Assembly (NCBI GenBank): GCA_002689655.1
Contig: NZHC01000009.1
Coordinates: 1-64,000, forward strand
Reading direction: 5' to 3'
From: Rhodopirellula sp.
Lineage (GTDB): Bacteria; Planctomycetota; Planctomycetia; Pirellulales; Pirellulaceae
DNA length: 64,000 nt
Made by a program: the position numbers and the translations under genes. Position 1 is the stretch's first letter; every line of letters starts with the position of its first letter. Of this stretch, positions 1 through 9,066 are shown piece after piece. A model generated the notes under the pieces. It did no database searches. It was not told where the DNA came from and saw nothing but the letters and a program-made list of their open reading frames with translations.

Positions 1-1311
1 GAGATTGAACAGCTGCAACTCTCCGGTTTCAAAGTTTTCAATCAGCTTCCAATCACCATCACGAATGACGCCGGAAGGAAAACTCTGTGGATGCTGGTTG
101 TAATGAGGATAATGCCAGTAAAGCGCATCCCGCGCAAACTCACCATCACCGCTCAACAGTGGCATCAAACTCATCCCGTCCAAATGTTGAAATGGTTTTG
201 ATTCAACGCCTGTCGCATCAAGAATCGTTGGATAGAAATCATTACTGATCACAGGCTCCTTACAAATCGTCCCCGCTGCGATGCGTCCGGGCCAGTGCAT
301 CAACACTGGAACTCTGATTCCGCCCTCATAATTCGAGCCCTTATTCGCGCGTAGTGGCGAGTTATCGGTAGCTTTCGCGAACCCACCGTTGTCACTGGTA
401 AAAATCACCAAGGTATCCTTGTCCAAATTCAACCGCTGCAGCGTTCGCATGACTCTCCCCACACTCTCGTCAACGCTCTCAACCATCGCAGCGTAATGAG
501 GTTTACCCTGCTGTTGCTCGGCAGGCACTGCTTCATATTCAGTGACCTTACCCGGCTTGCCTTGCAAGGGCGAATGCACTGCATAGTGTGACAACATCAG
601 GAAGAACGGTGCATCCTTGCTTGAAACGATAAATTTTTCCGCCTCTTCGGCCAAGCGATCAACAAGATAATCCCCCGCTTTCCCATCCAGAGGGCTCTTT
701 TTCTCCAAGACCTTTCCGGTCGTCGGAATCCGCCACTTGCCTTCGAAGGGATAGAAGTAACTACCTGGGGCACCATAATCCCGTCCAGCAACATTCAGAT
801 CAAAACCTTGGTGTTCCGGATAATAGTAAGTCTCTGTTCCCAGATGCCATTTCCCCATGAACGCGGTGCGATAACCTGCCTCGCGCATCGCCTCGGCCAC
901 GGTAATCTCTTCAAGCGGCAAGTTCGACAGATATCGAGCCTCCCGCATCCGATTCTTGGTCGCATCCCAACGTCCAGATGGCAGCCACTGTGTCAGCAAC
1001 AACCTCGCCGGATACTTACCACTTAGAATTGCCGCGCGGGTCGGCGAGCAAACATTGCAGGCTGCGTAACCATCAGTGAACTTGACGCCACCCCTGGCCA
1101 AAGCATCAATATTGGGCGTTCGATAATACTCGCTGCCGTAACACCCCAAATCACTCCATCCCAAATCGTCAATCAGAATCAGAACGACACTGGTGTGTGG
1201 TTTTCCTTTGCCTTTGCCTTTGCCTGCAACTGGCTTCTCATCTGCACAAACCCCGACAGCAGCGATCCACCAAGACACGATAATCGACAACAACAACGAA
1301 CGACTCAACAT
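1..1311 (-). CDS. Sulfatase (arylsulfatase-A type), 3' end outside window
   Basis: Hydrolyses sulfate esters, probably of sulfated polysaccharides, outside the cytoplasm. The start is an ATG at 1311 and 437 codons are visible before the window edge, so the C-terminus is missing. A signal peptide covers residues 1 to about 23, followed by a Gly-Lys repeat (residues 30-37). The metal-binding pair LIDDLGW puts Asp48 and Asp49 in place. The sulfatase signature C-S-P-T-R begins at Cys88, the residue converted to formylglycine by the maturase. A second metal site, FTSDNGG, lies near residue 305. The gene is downstream of two TPR genes and a sialidase-like gene on the same strand, with a gap of about 245 bases, so it may be transcribed on its own. 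The substrate cannot be read from sequence. Confidence 0.95.
   Translation of the reverse strand, partial: MLSRSLLLSIIVSWWIAAVGVCADEKPVAGKGKGKGKPHTSVVLILIDDLGWSDLGCYGSEYYRTPNIDALARGGVKFTDGYAACNVCSPTRAAILSGKYPARLLLTQWLPSGRWDATKNRMREARYLSNLPLEEITVAEAMREAGYRTAFMGKWHLGTETYYYPEHQGFDLNVAGRDYGAPGSYFYPFEGKWRIPTTGKVLEKKSPLDGKAGDYLVDRLAEEAEKFIVSSKDAPFFLMLSHYAVHSPLQGKPGKVTEYEAVPAEQQQGKPHYAAMVESVDESVGRVMRTLQRLNLDKDTLVIFTSDNGGFAKATDNSPLRANKGSNYEGGIRVPVLMHWPGRIAAGTICKEPVISNDFYPTILDATGVESKPFQHLDGMSLMPLLSGDGEFARDALYWHYPHYNQHPQSFPSGVIRDGDWKLIENFETGELQLFNL
1205..1222. repeat. Hexanucleotide tandem repeat, 3 copies, in sulfatase linker
   Basis: Three exact copies of CCTTTG on the plus strand encode Gly-Lys dipeptides on the minus strand, between the signal peptide and the catalytic domain of the sulfatase. 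The period is in frame. Confidence 0.8.
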
Positions 1312-1555
1312 GACAGACAGCCCAAAATGAAACCACTCAAAACCACAACGCGTATCACACAATGATTTCGTTGTAGAACCCTACGTCCTTTTACCCCTGA
1401 TTTGAGAATCAGTAGAACAGTTGTCACACCAACAACACACCATTGCCCCGAGAAGATCAGTGCCGTGTGAAGATTGATGCCGCAGGCCATGATAAACAAA
1501 CCTCGATGAAAAAACCGGCCTGCGATCACTATCCAACGCGAATTCACCAGTAAGT

Positions 1556-2632
1556 TTACGGCTTGTCGGCCCAAATGCTCCCTGCGTAACGCTGCTTCAA
1601 TAAATTACCGGCCGCCGCAGCTCGATCCTGATTCTTGGCAACCTGCCAGAGCTTACTGAGGTGATAGAGCGCTTCTGCATGAGTTTCAGAATCTCCATAG
1701 AACAGGATATCAACGTGCAGATAGGCCATCAAAGCGTCCTGGGGTTTTTCTGAAAGCCGCAAGCAATCTCCCAAGGCATTGTATGCTCGCCCAAACAACG
1801 CTGTATCCGCGGCATCATTCTCGGCAATTAATTTTTCAATGACTTTGATCGCTTCCTCGACGGTAGCGGTCTCTGCCAAGCATCTTCCTCGTCCAACTTC
1901 AGCCATCAGCTTCAAACGCTTTTGCTCGGGTGTATCTGCTTCCTGCGTCAGAATGTTGTCGTATCTCTTCCGTGCATCGTCAAAGCGTCCCTGCATGACC
2001 CGTGCATCTCCCTCCGCCAACTGCGCGAGCATTCGATCCTCAAGCCAGGGTGCTTTTGTCGAAATACCACCGTAATACTTCACCGCATTCTCATAATCAC
2101 CCTGAGAAACGGCCAGATCGCCCAACAGATCAGCAGCGTGGAAAAAATGGTTACTGTTTGCGGCCGACCTCACAAACGCCAACATCGCCTCGGTCGCCTG
2201 TGTTTTACCCACCCCCGATCTAAGAGCTTGTCGTCCTTGGCAAAGAGCAAGGTAGAACTGTAAATCCAACTTCACCCTAGGACGACTGATTGATGTTACA
2301 TCAACTTTCTTCAAATCCCCCAAAGCATCCTCGTACTTACCTGCAACGGCACGAGCCCGCCCCTGTCGTAAATCAGACGGCTCGTCCCCAAAGTTGATAA
2401 CACGGATCTCATTTGTGCTTACACTTTTGTTCTGTCCGCCCACATCCACCGAGATCTGAATAGGAGAAACCTCCCCCACTTTCCCCCGCACGCTACCGCC
2501 ACCTTTCACATACACCTGATCTTCCTCAGCAACCGCGGTGGCGATATTTGCAAGAAGCCCAAAGCCAACCAAAAATAGAGAACGAATCGTCATACGCTTT
2601 AACCGATTAACAACTGGAAACATGGGATTCAT
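1556..2632 (-). CDS. Exported TPR-repeat protein
   Basis: This 358-residue protein has a signal peptide (hydrophobic core about residues 17-33, ending near AVAEE). A short beta-rich segment follows (about 39-78, YVKGGGSVRGKVGE), then helical tetratricopeptide-like repeats rich in Ala, Leu and Tyr to the C-terminus. TPR proteins serve as protein-interaction scaffolds; no catalytic motif is visible. Its ATG overlaps the stop of the upstream 1074-residue TPR gene (ATGA), so the two are almost certainly cotranscribed and translationally coupled. Together with the sialidase-like gene this makes a three-gene operon. An envelope scaffolding role is inferred only from the signal peptide and repeats. 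Confidence 0.85.
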   Translation of the reverse strand: MNPMFPVVNRLKRMTIRSLFLVGFGLLANIATAVAEEDQVYVKGGGSVRGKVGEVSPIQISVDVGGQNKSVSTNEIRVINFGDEPSDLRQGRARAVAGKYEDALGDLKKVDVTSISRPRVKLDLQFYLALCQGRQALRSGVGKTQATEAMLAFVRSAANSNHFFHAADLLGDLAVSQGDYENAVKYYGGISTKAPWLEDRMLAQLAEGDARVMQGRFDDARKRYDNILTQEADTPEQKRLKLMAEVGRGRCLAETATVEEAIKVIEKLIAENDAADTALFGRAYNALGDCLRLSEKPQDALMAYLHVDILFYGDSETHAEALYHLSKLWQVAKNQDRAAAAGNLLKQRYAGSIWADKP

Positions 2633-5600
2633 TTGGATGGACCACCAACTCGTTTAATCTTCTCATGAAGTTCCTTGAATTTTGAACTCCACATCTCACC
2701 ATCAAGCTTGGGATAAAGCTTTTCTGTTACCGCCAGCGTCTTTTCAGCTGCAGCCAACTGTTTTGTTCGTTCCGAACCGCTGAGCGTCATCGCAAGAGCA
2801 AACTGACAAGCAGCAATTTCGTATCGTGCCTCATAAAAAATGTCTCGAAACTGTGCATGCGGCATGGTCGCATTGGCAATTTTACCCCAGCCCCAGACCC
2901 CACCTTTCTCGCTACTACGCACGCCCCTGATGGCCTCTGAGTACTTCGCAGAATCAACGCTTCCCCAACGCTGCAGCACTTTTGCTGCCTCGACTTGAAG
3001 GTTCACTGCTGCGGGATTCCGTTTGAGCAACTGCTGCAAGTCATCCATCGCCCCTTGGTAATCCCGAATTTTGGCTTTTACCTCTGCCATTCTTGCCCGA
3101 ACTTGCATTTGCAACGCTGGCTGCAAATTGATCTGCCCAAGCAAATTATTAAAAGCATCGATGGATTTTTGGTAGTAGACAGCTGCGTTCGCATCCAAGA
3201 CGCTCCCACCACCATCAAAACCGGCCCCCAAGCTGGCAAAGGTTTCAGCCACCCAGTTGAGGGTACCAGGATCAGATGCATCAACACTCAAAGCAGCAAG
3301 GAATGATTCGAAAACACCTGACATTTGTTTTCGCGACTGTGGAGGGGCTTTTGCGATATTGGACTCCATGGTTTGCGCCAGCGTCACGTAGATTGCCAAC
3401 ATGCGTTGTTTGCCGACATCGTCGGCGCCCACGACCTCGCGTAACCTAGCCATCATTTCCTGAGCCTTCGCCATCATGCCCACTGGGTCGCTGCCCAAGG
3501 ATGAAACGTACGCCTGGAGCGCTGTTCGCAACGATTCCTGTACAAAAAGAGGATTCTGTGCCGCCTCATCATCACGATCAATCAAGGTCAACGGACCAAA
3601 CGTTTCATCCTCTAGAATTCCCACCACCTTGCTCGCATTCCCCTCAGCGTTTTCGGTCGATGCAGCATCGGATCGATCGCGTGCCATCAATGCCTGAGCC
3701 AGTGACAAAACTGCCGTCGCCACGGATGCATCAACGCCAGTGTCTTTGGGAAGATGTTCATAACCGGAAAGCAATAAAGCCAACGCATCTGGGTAGTCAT
3801 CCTTGCCCTTAGCTTGGGGCGTCGTCCCCCCGAGAGTAATACCTGGATTAGCATTGAGTTGCTGGTCTCGCAACTGAGCCGCCCATAATGCTTGCCCCGT
3901 TACCAATTCCGCCATCGCTCGTTGACGCGACGCCTCAGGCAAACTTTGCGCGAATTCTGATGCCAATTCCAATGCATTCGCGTTCACCATGATCGGCACG
4001 ACAGTCGACAACGATTCAATCGCTTCGGGCGTATCTTGCCACTGATCTGCGATCAACCTTGTGGCTTTCGCAACGTTCTCAATTTCAAACGCGTTAGAGT
4101 TGCCACCTGCCGACTCGAGCAATTTCAGATAGCAGGCGAGTGAAATTTTTGCACACTGCTTCCCACCAGCGCTCTGAGGAAATCTTCTGGCAACGAAGTC
4201 ACCCATCACCGCCGCATCGTGATACTGCCCTCGTGTGAAATACAGATAACAAATGAAATACCGCACAAGGTTCAGTTCGCTTGGTGGAGTGTCAACATCC
4301 GCCATGCGCATTGCCAGCCGATAAGCGTTCAATGCACTTTTCTGTACAAAGGCGAGATTCGCTTTCGCTATCTCCACTTGCTGCCGAACATCGTCACTAG
4401 CTGCTGAATTGGATCTCACTGAGAGAGCTTCAAGATTTGCAACTTCCTGCGCAGCAGGAGCGATCTCGTCAAGAAATTTCTTACCTTCTTTCTGTGCCTC
4501 TGCAAACGTTTCTGGCAAGGCATCAGGATCGCGCAGTGTTCGGCCGCCCAATGAAACGACTAGTTCCGCCGCTTCCTCCTGAAGATTTCCTTCTTCGGCA
4601 GCAACGAACCTTGCATTTTTCAATGCATCTTCATACGAATTTCGGATGGTCGCCACATCCGGCGAATTTCTTTTTTCGTAATCTTTGGCCTGCATCTGTA
4701 GCGCGAACGCCAGACTCAACCGAATTGCCAACATGTCAGAAGACCGCTGGGCACTTCGTGGTGCAGCTTCAACCCATCCCGAAGCTTGTTTGATGGCTTC
4801 CACATACTTGCGTTCCTGTGGGTCCAACCATGAGTCCATCGCCAAACGCAAGGTTTTCGTTTTCAAGTTCCAGAAAGCTTCGGGGGAACTGGGCTGATCA
4901 AGAAGTTCACCGTAATGCCCTAAAGCATCTTTCGTTCTCCCAAGTCGATAATTGCAGCGGCCTTGATACATTCTGGCATAAAGCCCCGCCAAGCGACTAC
5001 GATATTTTTTATAGATTGCATCATAAAGGCCGGCTGCTTCAACAAGGTAGGTGGTCCACGCTTCTGATCCAGCGGGCACGGTATCGGCGGCCTCCTCTCG
5101 AATCGCTGCAGCCAATAATTCGGTTTGCAGATTGTCCGCGCGAAGTTGCTTTCGTCGCGCTGCCAGTTTCGCTTCCTCACGATCACGCATATCAAGGACC
5201 TTCGGGATAAGATCCAACTCTTTGCTGACCGCGGCTTCCAACACGCCACACTCTTTGAACGCCTGATCGTATAGCTCCCTGGCCTCGGCTTTCAATTCCT
5301 GCGCGTTACCCGATCTTGATTCCCCAACCTTGATACGTGCACGTTCAACAATCAGGTTACCCAATTGACTCCTCGCCGCGTAGAGCTTCGGGTGTTGGCT
5401 ATTATCGACAATGAACTCACGCAGTAGCGTCTGGGCCTCCCCAAGCATCTTATAGCGTTCTTCGAGTTCACCTGAACTCCGTGACGCAATCACCAGGGTC
5501 AAGGCTGTCTCATACCCCAGCAAATCACGCATGTCTGCCGGCAATAAAGCACTGGTTTCCAGACTCTTTAAATAGTCGAGTGCCGTATCGTGGTAGCCAC

Positions 5601-5853
5601 GGCTACGGAGTCCATTCAAAAACTCCAGCGCGGGCTCCTCGGCTACGACAGGCTTACGAGCGGTCCCCAACAAACAGAACACAGAAAGCAACACCAGCAG
5701 CGATCTGAAAGACACCTCCTGCCCGCAACCAGCGAGGAAAAACAGGCAACACCGCTGTGCAGCAACCTTGTGATCCGCAACCACGTCAGAACATCGCCCC
5801 TGTTGTTGAGAACTCACCGCATCGACATAAGTCTGCTGCTGTGGATACGTCAT
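2629..5853 (-). CDS. Large TPR-repeat protein, probably exported
   Basis: This protein of about 1074 residues consists mainly of degenerate tetratricopeptide repeats (for example AGLYARMYQGRCNYRLGRTK and RARMAEVKAKIRDYQGAMDD). An ATG at 5853 shares one base with the TGA of the upstream sialidase-like gene. A hydrophobic segment at about residues 51-66 (SLLVLLSVFCLLG) looks like a signal peptide or anchor, but it comes after some 50 Cys- and Gln-rich residues, so the true start may be further in. The 3' end overlaps the next TPR gene by four bases. No catalytic motif is visible. A scaffold role outside the cytoplasm is inferred. Confidence 0.85.
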   Translation of the reverse strand: MTYPQQQTYVDAVSSQQQGRCSDVVADHKVAAQRCCLFFLAGCGQEVSFRSLLVLLSVFCLLGTARKPVVAEEPALEFLNGLRSRGYHDTALDYLKSLETSALLPADMRDLLGYETALTLVIASRSSGELEERYKMLGEAQTLLREFIVDNSQHPKLYAARSQLGNLIVERARIKVGESRSGNAQELKAEARELYDQAFKECGVLEAAVSKELDLIPKVLDMRDREEAKLAARRKQLRADNLQTELLAAAIREEAADTVPAGSEAWTTYLVEAAGLYDAIYKKYRSRLAGLYARMYQGRCNYRLGRTKDALGHYGELLDQPSSPEAFWNLKTKTLRLAMDSWLDPQERKYVEAIKQASGWVEAAPRSAQRSSDMLAIRLSLAFALQMQAKDYEKRNSPDVATIRNSYEDALKNARFVAAEEGNLQEEAAELVVSLGGRTLRDPDALPETFAEAQKEGKKFLDEIAPAAQEVANLEALSVRSNSAASDDVRQQVEIAKANLAFVQKSALNAYRLAMRMADVDTPPSELNLVRYFICYLYFTRGQYHDAAVMGDFVARRFPQSAGGKQCAKISLACYLKLLESAGGNSNAFEIENVAKATRLIADQWQDTPEAIESLSTVVPIMVNANALELASEFAQSLPEASRQRAMAELVTGQALWAAQLRDQQLNANPGITLGGTTPQAKGKDDYPDALALLLSGYEHLPKDTGVDASVATAVLSLAQALMARDRSDAASTENAEGNASKVVGILEDETFGPLTLIDRDDEAAQNPLFVQESLRTALQAYVSSLGSDPVGMMAKAQEMMARLREVVGADDVGKQRMLAIYVTLAQTMESNIAKAPPQSRKQMSGVFESFLAALSVDASDPGTLNWVAETFASLGAGFDGGGSVLDANAAVYYQKSIDAFNNLLGQINLQPALQMQVRARMAEVKAKIRDYQGAMDDLQQLLKRNPAAVNLQVEAAKVLQRWGSVDSAKYSEAIRGVRSSEKGGVWGWGKIANATMPHAQFRDIFYEARYEIAACQFALAMTLSGSERTKQLAAAEKTLAVTEKLYPKLDGEMWSSKFKELHEKIKRVGGPSK

Positions 5854-7076
5854 CAATATTCAATACTCCATTCTGCTTGTCGCAAAACAGCCTTGGGAGA
5901 CAGCTTCATACGTTCGTACCAGACGGTCAGCAACCTCCCACCTGAAAGCTCAACGGTGCTGGGATAACCCAGGTCTCCCCCCACACCATCAGAAGCGATG
6001 GTCAGCGACTTGCTCCACGATTCACCGAAATCCTCACTAAGGCGGACCTGAATTCCAAACGGACTTCTACGATATCCATAACTCATCAGAAGACGACCAT
6101 CACTCAAACGCAACAGATGAGACGGCAAGCCCCAGATGTTGATTGAATGCGGTTGTGTCCATGTCTTTCCACCATCTTTTGATTCACACTGCAATGTTTC
6201 GCTATGGTTCATACGATTGTGGTTTCGAATTTGCACAACAATCGTGCCATCGGCCGCTTCGACCGCGTGCAACTCGTGATAGTTTTTCGAATCATCTCCC
6301 GGTCGTGTCGGAATTTCTGCGAGCCATGTCCAATTTTGACCATCGTCAATCGATTGACAAACCCCAACCTTACGGTCAGGGTCCCACAACTTGACACCCG
6401 CATAGAGCAGCCTTCCATCTGACAACTGGATCGGCCCGTGCGGACTATTCACAATACTTGGATACCGTTCTGACCAAGTGGTGCCACCATCGGTGGAGCG
6501 AATCATCCACTGCCCCAACTCGCCCTGCCTCTGCTTCTCGCTCAAACGTTCATGAACCGCCAGCCAGTTGGACAATCGACTATCTGACCACCCTTGCTCG
6601 GTACCCTGTTCACGAATCGCTTTCTTCAATTCATAATCAACATAGGCCAATGAAGTGAAGGTAGTCACCAACAGAGAGCCATTTGCGGTTTCCAGCACTC
6701 CCGCATCTCGATCATCGATTGCTCCGTCGAGCAATGTCCGAGGCCAAGACCATGTCTTTCCTTCGTCGTCGGATTTCATCGTATCAACCCGCCCGAACGG
6801 ACAGACATGCTGCTCTCTTCCTCCGGACCAAACGAGAATCAGCTGACCATTGGATCGCCGAGTCACAGTCGGCCAACCGCAATAATAACCATCGTCGCGG
6901 CTGATCACCCGTGTTGAATGAACGCGAGCAGTCGGCGCATTCACCCGATCTGTCGGAGCGTCTGGCTCCTGCCCCAACGAAACGGGTGACCACGAGAGGG
7001 TAGAGGCTGCTGGCGAAGTGGCAGCAGCAAACACTCCCAGACCAAGTGTTCGTCTAGAAAATGATTTTAGTCGCAT
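5853..7076 (-). CDS. Sialidase-like BNR/Asp-box protein with twin-arginine-type signal
   Basis: This 407-residue protein of the sialidase/neuraminidase six-bladed propeller superfamily has five Asp boxes (S-x-D-x-G-x-x-W) at about residues 102, 194, 242, 299 and 347. The spacing is as expected for propeller blades. The N-terminus has SRRTLGLGVFAAA, a twin-arginine-type export signal. An ATG at 7076 is preceded by an in-frame TTG. The family includes exo-sialidases but also many planctomycete proteins of unproven activity; an early Arg (ISRDDGYYCGWPT region) and late RLLMSYGYRRSP could form part of the arginine cluster. It is first in an operon with two TPR genes. Glycoside cleavage is likely but the substrate is unknown. 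Confidence 0.85.
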   Translation of the reverse strand: MRLKSFSRRTLGLGVFAAATSPAASTLSWSPVSLGQEPDAPTDRVNAPTARVHSTRVISRDDGYYCGWPTVTRRSNGQLILVWSGGREQHVCPFGRVDTMKSDDEGKTWSWPRTLLDGAIDDRDAGVLETANGSLLVTTFTSLAYVDYELKKAIREQGTEQGWSDSRLSNWLAVHERLSEKQRQGELGQWMIRSTDGGTTWSERYPSIVNSPHGPIQLSDGRLLYAGVKLWDPDRKVGVCQSIDDGQNWTWLAEIPTRPGDDSKNYHELHAVEAADGTIVVQIRNHNRMNHSETLQCESKDGGKTWTQPHSINIWGLPSHLLRLSDGRLLMSYGYRRSPFGIQVRLSEDFGESWSKSLTIASDGVGGDLGYPSTVELSGGRLLTVWYERMKLSPKAVLRQAEWSIEY

Positions 7077-7692
7077 CAACTCACGGACATTAAGCTAAGC
7101 AAAAAACGCAAAACAGAACTGGACTATCCAGTCGTGGCCCAGTGATCAGGCTACTGCTGAAAGTATACCAGAGATCAACTAACCAGTCTCAATCCGGCAG
7201 CACCGCAGCATGCCACACCCCAATCAGACAAGATGATCAACCACACACAAATCCGAATGCGAATCGACCGAGAAATCCCATCGTCAAACGAAGCTTGCGG
7301 CAACGAATTAGCGTCAGGTCAGTCATGGCTCGCGCACCTACTTGGTTCCATGATGATGAAATCGGTGCGTTGGCCGATAACACTTACCCGCTTCGACAAA
7401 CATCACGGGGTTATCTTCAACCGCCAGCCAGACACAAGCAACGCGGCAACAATACCGTGCTTATTTGAAAGCATAGATGCCCCGCAATTCCGACCACCTA
7501 CAAGTGATGCGTACGAAAAGTCGTAGATTGGTACAAAACGGCGTACACCTCAGATACCCCATCAAGGCGTCTGCCCACGCGAATGCAACTTTGTTGCATT
7601 TCCTCATACCACGACTAGGCTACGTAGTAAGCGTTTCGGAGGCCAAAACCAAAGCTGTTTAGCGTTTCCCACGATGCCTGGCTAATTCGTTA
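7077..7692. other. Divergent intergenic region, no gene seen
   Basis: 616 bases separate the sialidase-like gene (minus) from the acyltransferase gene (plus) and must carry both promoters. Short open frames here have no recognisable domain or start signal. A small hairpin (ACTGGA, loop CTA, TCCAGT, about 7119-7133) lies near the minus gene; its meaning is unclear. Confidence 0.6.
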
Positions 7693-8766
7693 ATGAAACC
7701 TAACACAGCTACAGCAACCAGCTCGCCTCTGCGTCCACGCAATTTACAAATAGATGCGTTGCGCGGAGTCGCTGCCTTGTCTGTCATGCTCTTTCACTTC
7801 ACGGCATGGTACGCCAAATCACCTGTTGATGGCATTCTCCAGCTGGACAACTTCGTTCATACGCCACACTTCCTATTCTATTTCGGGGATCTCGGTGTTC
7901 CTCTTTTTTTCATGATCAGCGGATACGTGATCACTGAAAGCAGCGAGCACCGGAAAAAGATCACATCATTTGTTTACAGTCGATTCACCAGGCTTTACCC
8001 ACTTTACTGGTGCTCAATCATCTTTGCGGTAATGTGTTATCTCCCGTCCAACGGCCGAACTGTCACTTACGATCCTGAATGGCTTACCATCGCAATCAAC
8101 TTCTCGATGTTGCAAACAAGCGTTAATGTGCGAAACGTCAACGAAGCTTATTGGACCCTCTACATTGAACTACAGTTCTATTCATTCGTTGCACTCGCAC
8201 TTGCGACACGGCGAATCAAACAGTTCCCACTACAAGTCCTCGGATTGACATCTGCGTATGCCATCGCGACAGCGTTCCGCTGCTGGGATTGGATCCCAGG
8301 CATCTGGCGAATCAAGTCAGCGTTCCCACTGGTGGTTTTTCTTAACTATTTTGCGTTGGGAATCTGGGTAAGAACTTTACAGAAATCGGAGTTGAGTAAA
8401 AAGCACGCACTAGCAGCGCTCGTCCTCTCCTGCGTGTTCCTTTTCATTCGACCGTCTTACAATCCCTTGGCAGTACTCGCCATTTTTTTAGTTTTCTGGG
8501 CCGCATGTGAGCAAAAACTGACTTTCCTCGAGAACCGACTGCTCGTTTCCTTAGGTACGATTTCCTATGCCCTTTATTTGGTTCACGGGCCATGCGGCTA
8601 CACCATGCTAAATCACCTACAGCAACATCTGCAGGTCGACCTACTCATCGCTGCCGCGGTGCTTACATCAATCATGGTAGCGGCCTTATTTACGTTTGCA
8701 GTGGAAAAGCCAGCGGGTAACTTTCTTCGCCAAGCAGCACGAACTACAAACACACGTGATTCTTAA
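7693..8766 (+). CDS. Acyltransferase 3 family (OafA/YrhL-like) membrane protein
   Basis: This 357-residue polytopic inner-membrane protein has about ten hydrophobic segments. The N-terminal IDALRGVAALSVMLFHF is the family hallmark, with the catalytic His in the first membrane segment, followed by FFMISGYVI and SRFTRLYPLYW. Members transfer acyl groups (commonly acetyl) to sugars of O-antigen, peptidoglycan or exopolysaccharide. The length matches the single-domain version with no SGNH hydrolase fusion. The gene stands alone, divergent from the sialidase-like operon and convergent with the PEP carboxykinase gene. The acceptor is unknown. Confidence 0.92.
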   Translation: MKPNTATATSSPLRPRNLQIDALRGVAALSVMLFHFTAWYAKSPVDGILQLDNFVHTPHFLFYFGDLGVPLFFMISGYVITESSEHRKKITSFVYSRFTRLYPLYWCSIIFAVMCYLPSNGRTVTYDPEWLTIAINFSMLQTSVNVRNVNEAYWTLYIELQFYSFVALALATRRIKQFPLQVLGLTSAYAIATAFRCWDWIPGIWRIKSAFPLVVFLNYFALGIWVRTLQKSELSKKHALAALVLSCVFLFIRPSYNPLAVLAIFLVFWAACEQKLTFLENRLLVSLGTISYALYLVHGPCGYTMLNHLQQHLQVDLLIAAAVLTSIMVAALFTFAVEKPAGNFLRQAARTTNTRDS

Positions 8767-9030
8767 CTCATTGCAGCCCCAAAGCGTGTCTTGTTTTTAC
8801 ATTGGCTTCAGCATGGCCCGGCCCCAACAGCGGCCTCCCAATTCATTGCATGCGAGTTGCATCCAGAAAACAGAACACACAGAAGAGTCGTCCTTCCCCA
8901 GACGGAAAAAAAAGCTGCCCTGCCGCGTATTCCCTGCAGCCTATTCACTGTTGCCTGAGAGCAGTACCGTGGGACACGTCGTACACGAATAGTACAGTCA
9001 CCAACAACATTCAATCTCTCCGCACGCAGA

Positions 9031-9050
9031 CAGCCGTCTTTGCACGGCTG
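9031..9050 (-). terminator. Possible hairpin downstream of PEP carboxykinase gene
   Basis: A perfect 7-bp stem (CAGCCGT / ACGGCTG) with a 6-base loop starts 17 bases past the pckA stop on the minus strand. It also lies between two convergent genes. No T-run follows, so it may be a weak terminator or an mRNA-stabilising hairpin. The rest of 8767-9066 shows no gene. Confidence 0.4.
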
Positions 9051-9066
9051 CCTCTCTCCTCATGTT

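Noticed and set aside
1305-1574. Frame of 89 residues between TPR and sulfatase genes
   Set aside because: Starts with TTG inside the TPR gene's end, overlaps the sulfatase start, no motif; kept as noncoding.
7142-7662. Three plus-strand frames upstream of the acyltransferase gene
   Set aside because: Overlap each other, no domain, His/Arg-rich composition typical of noncoding frames.
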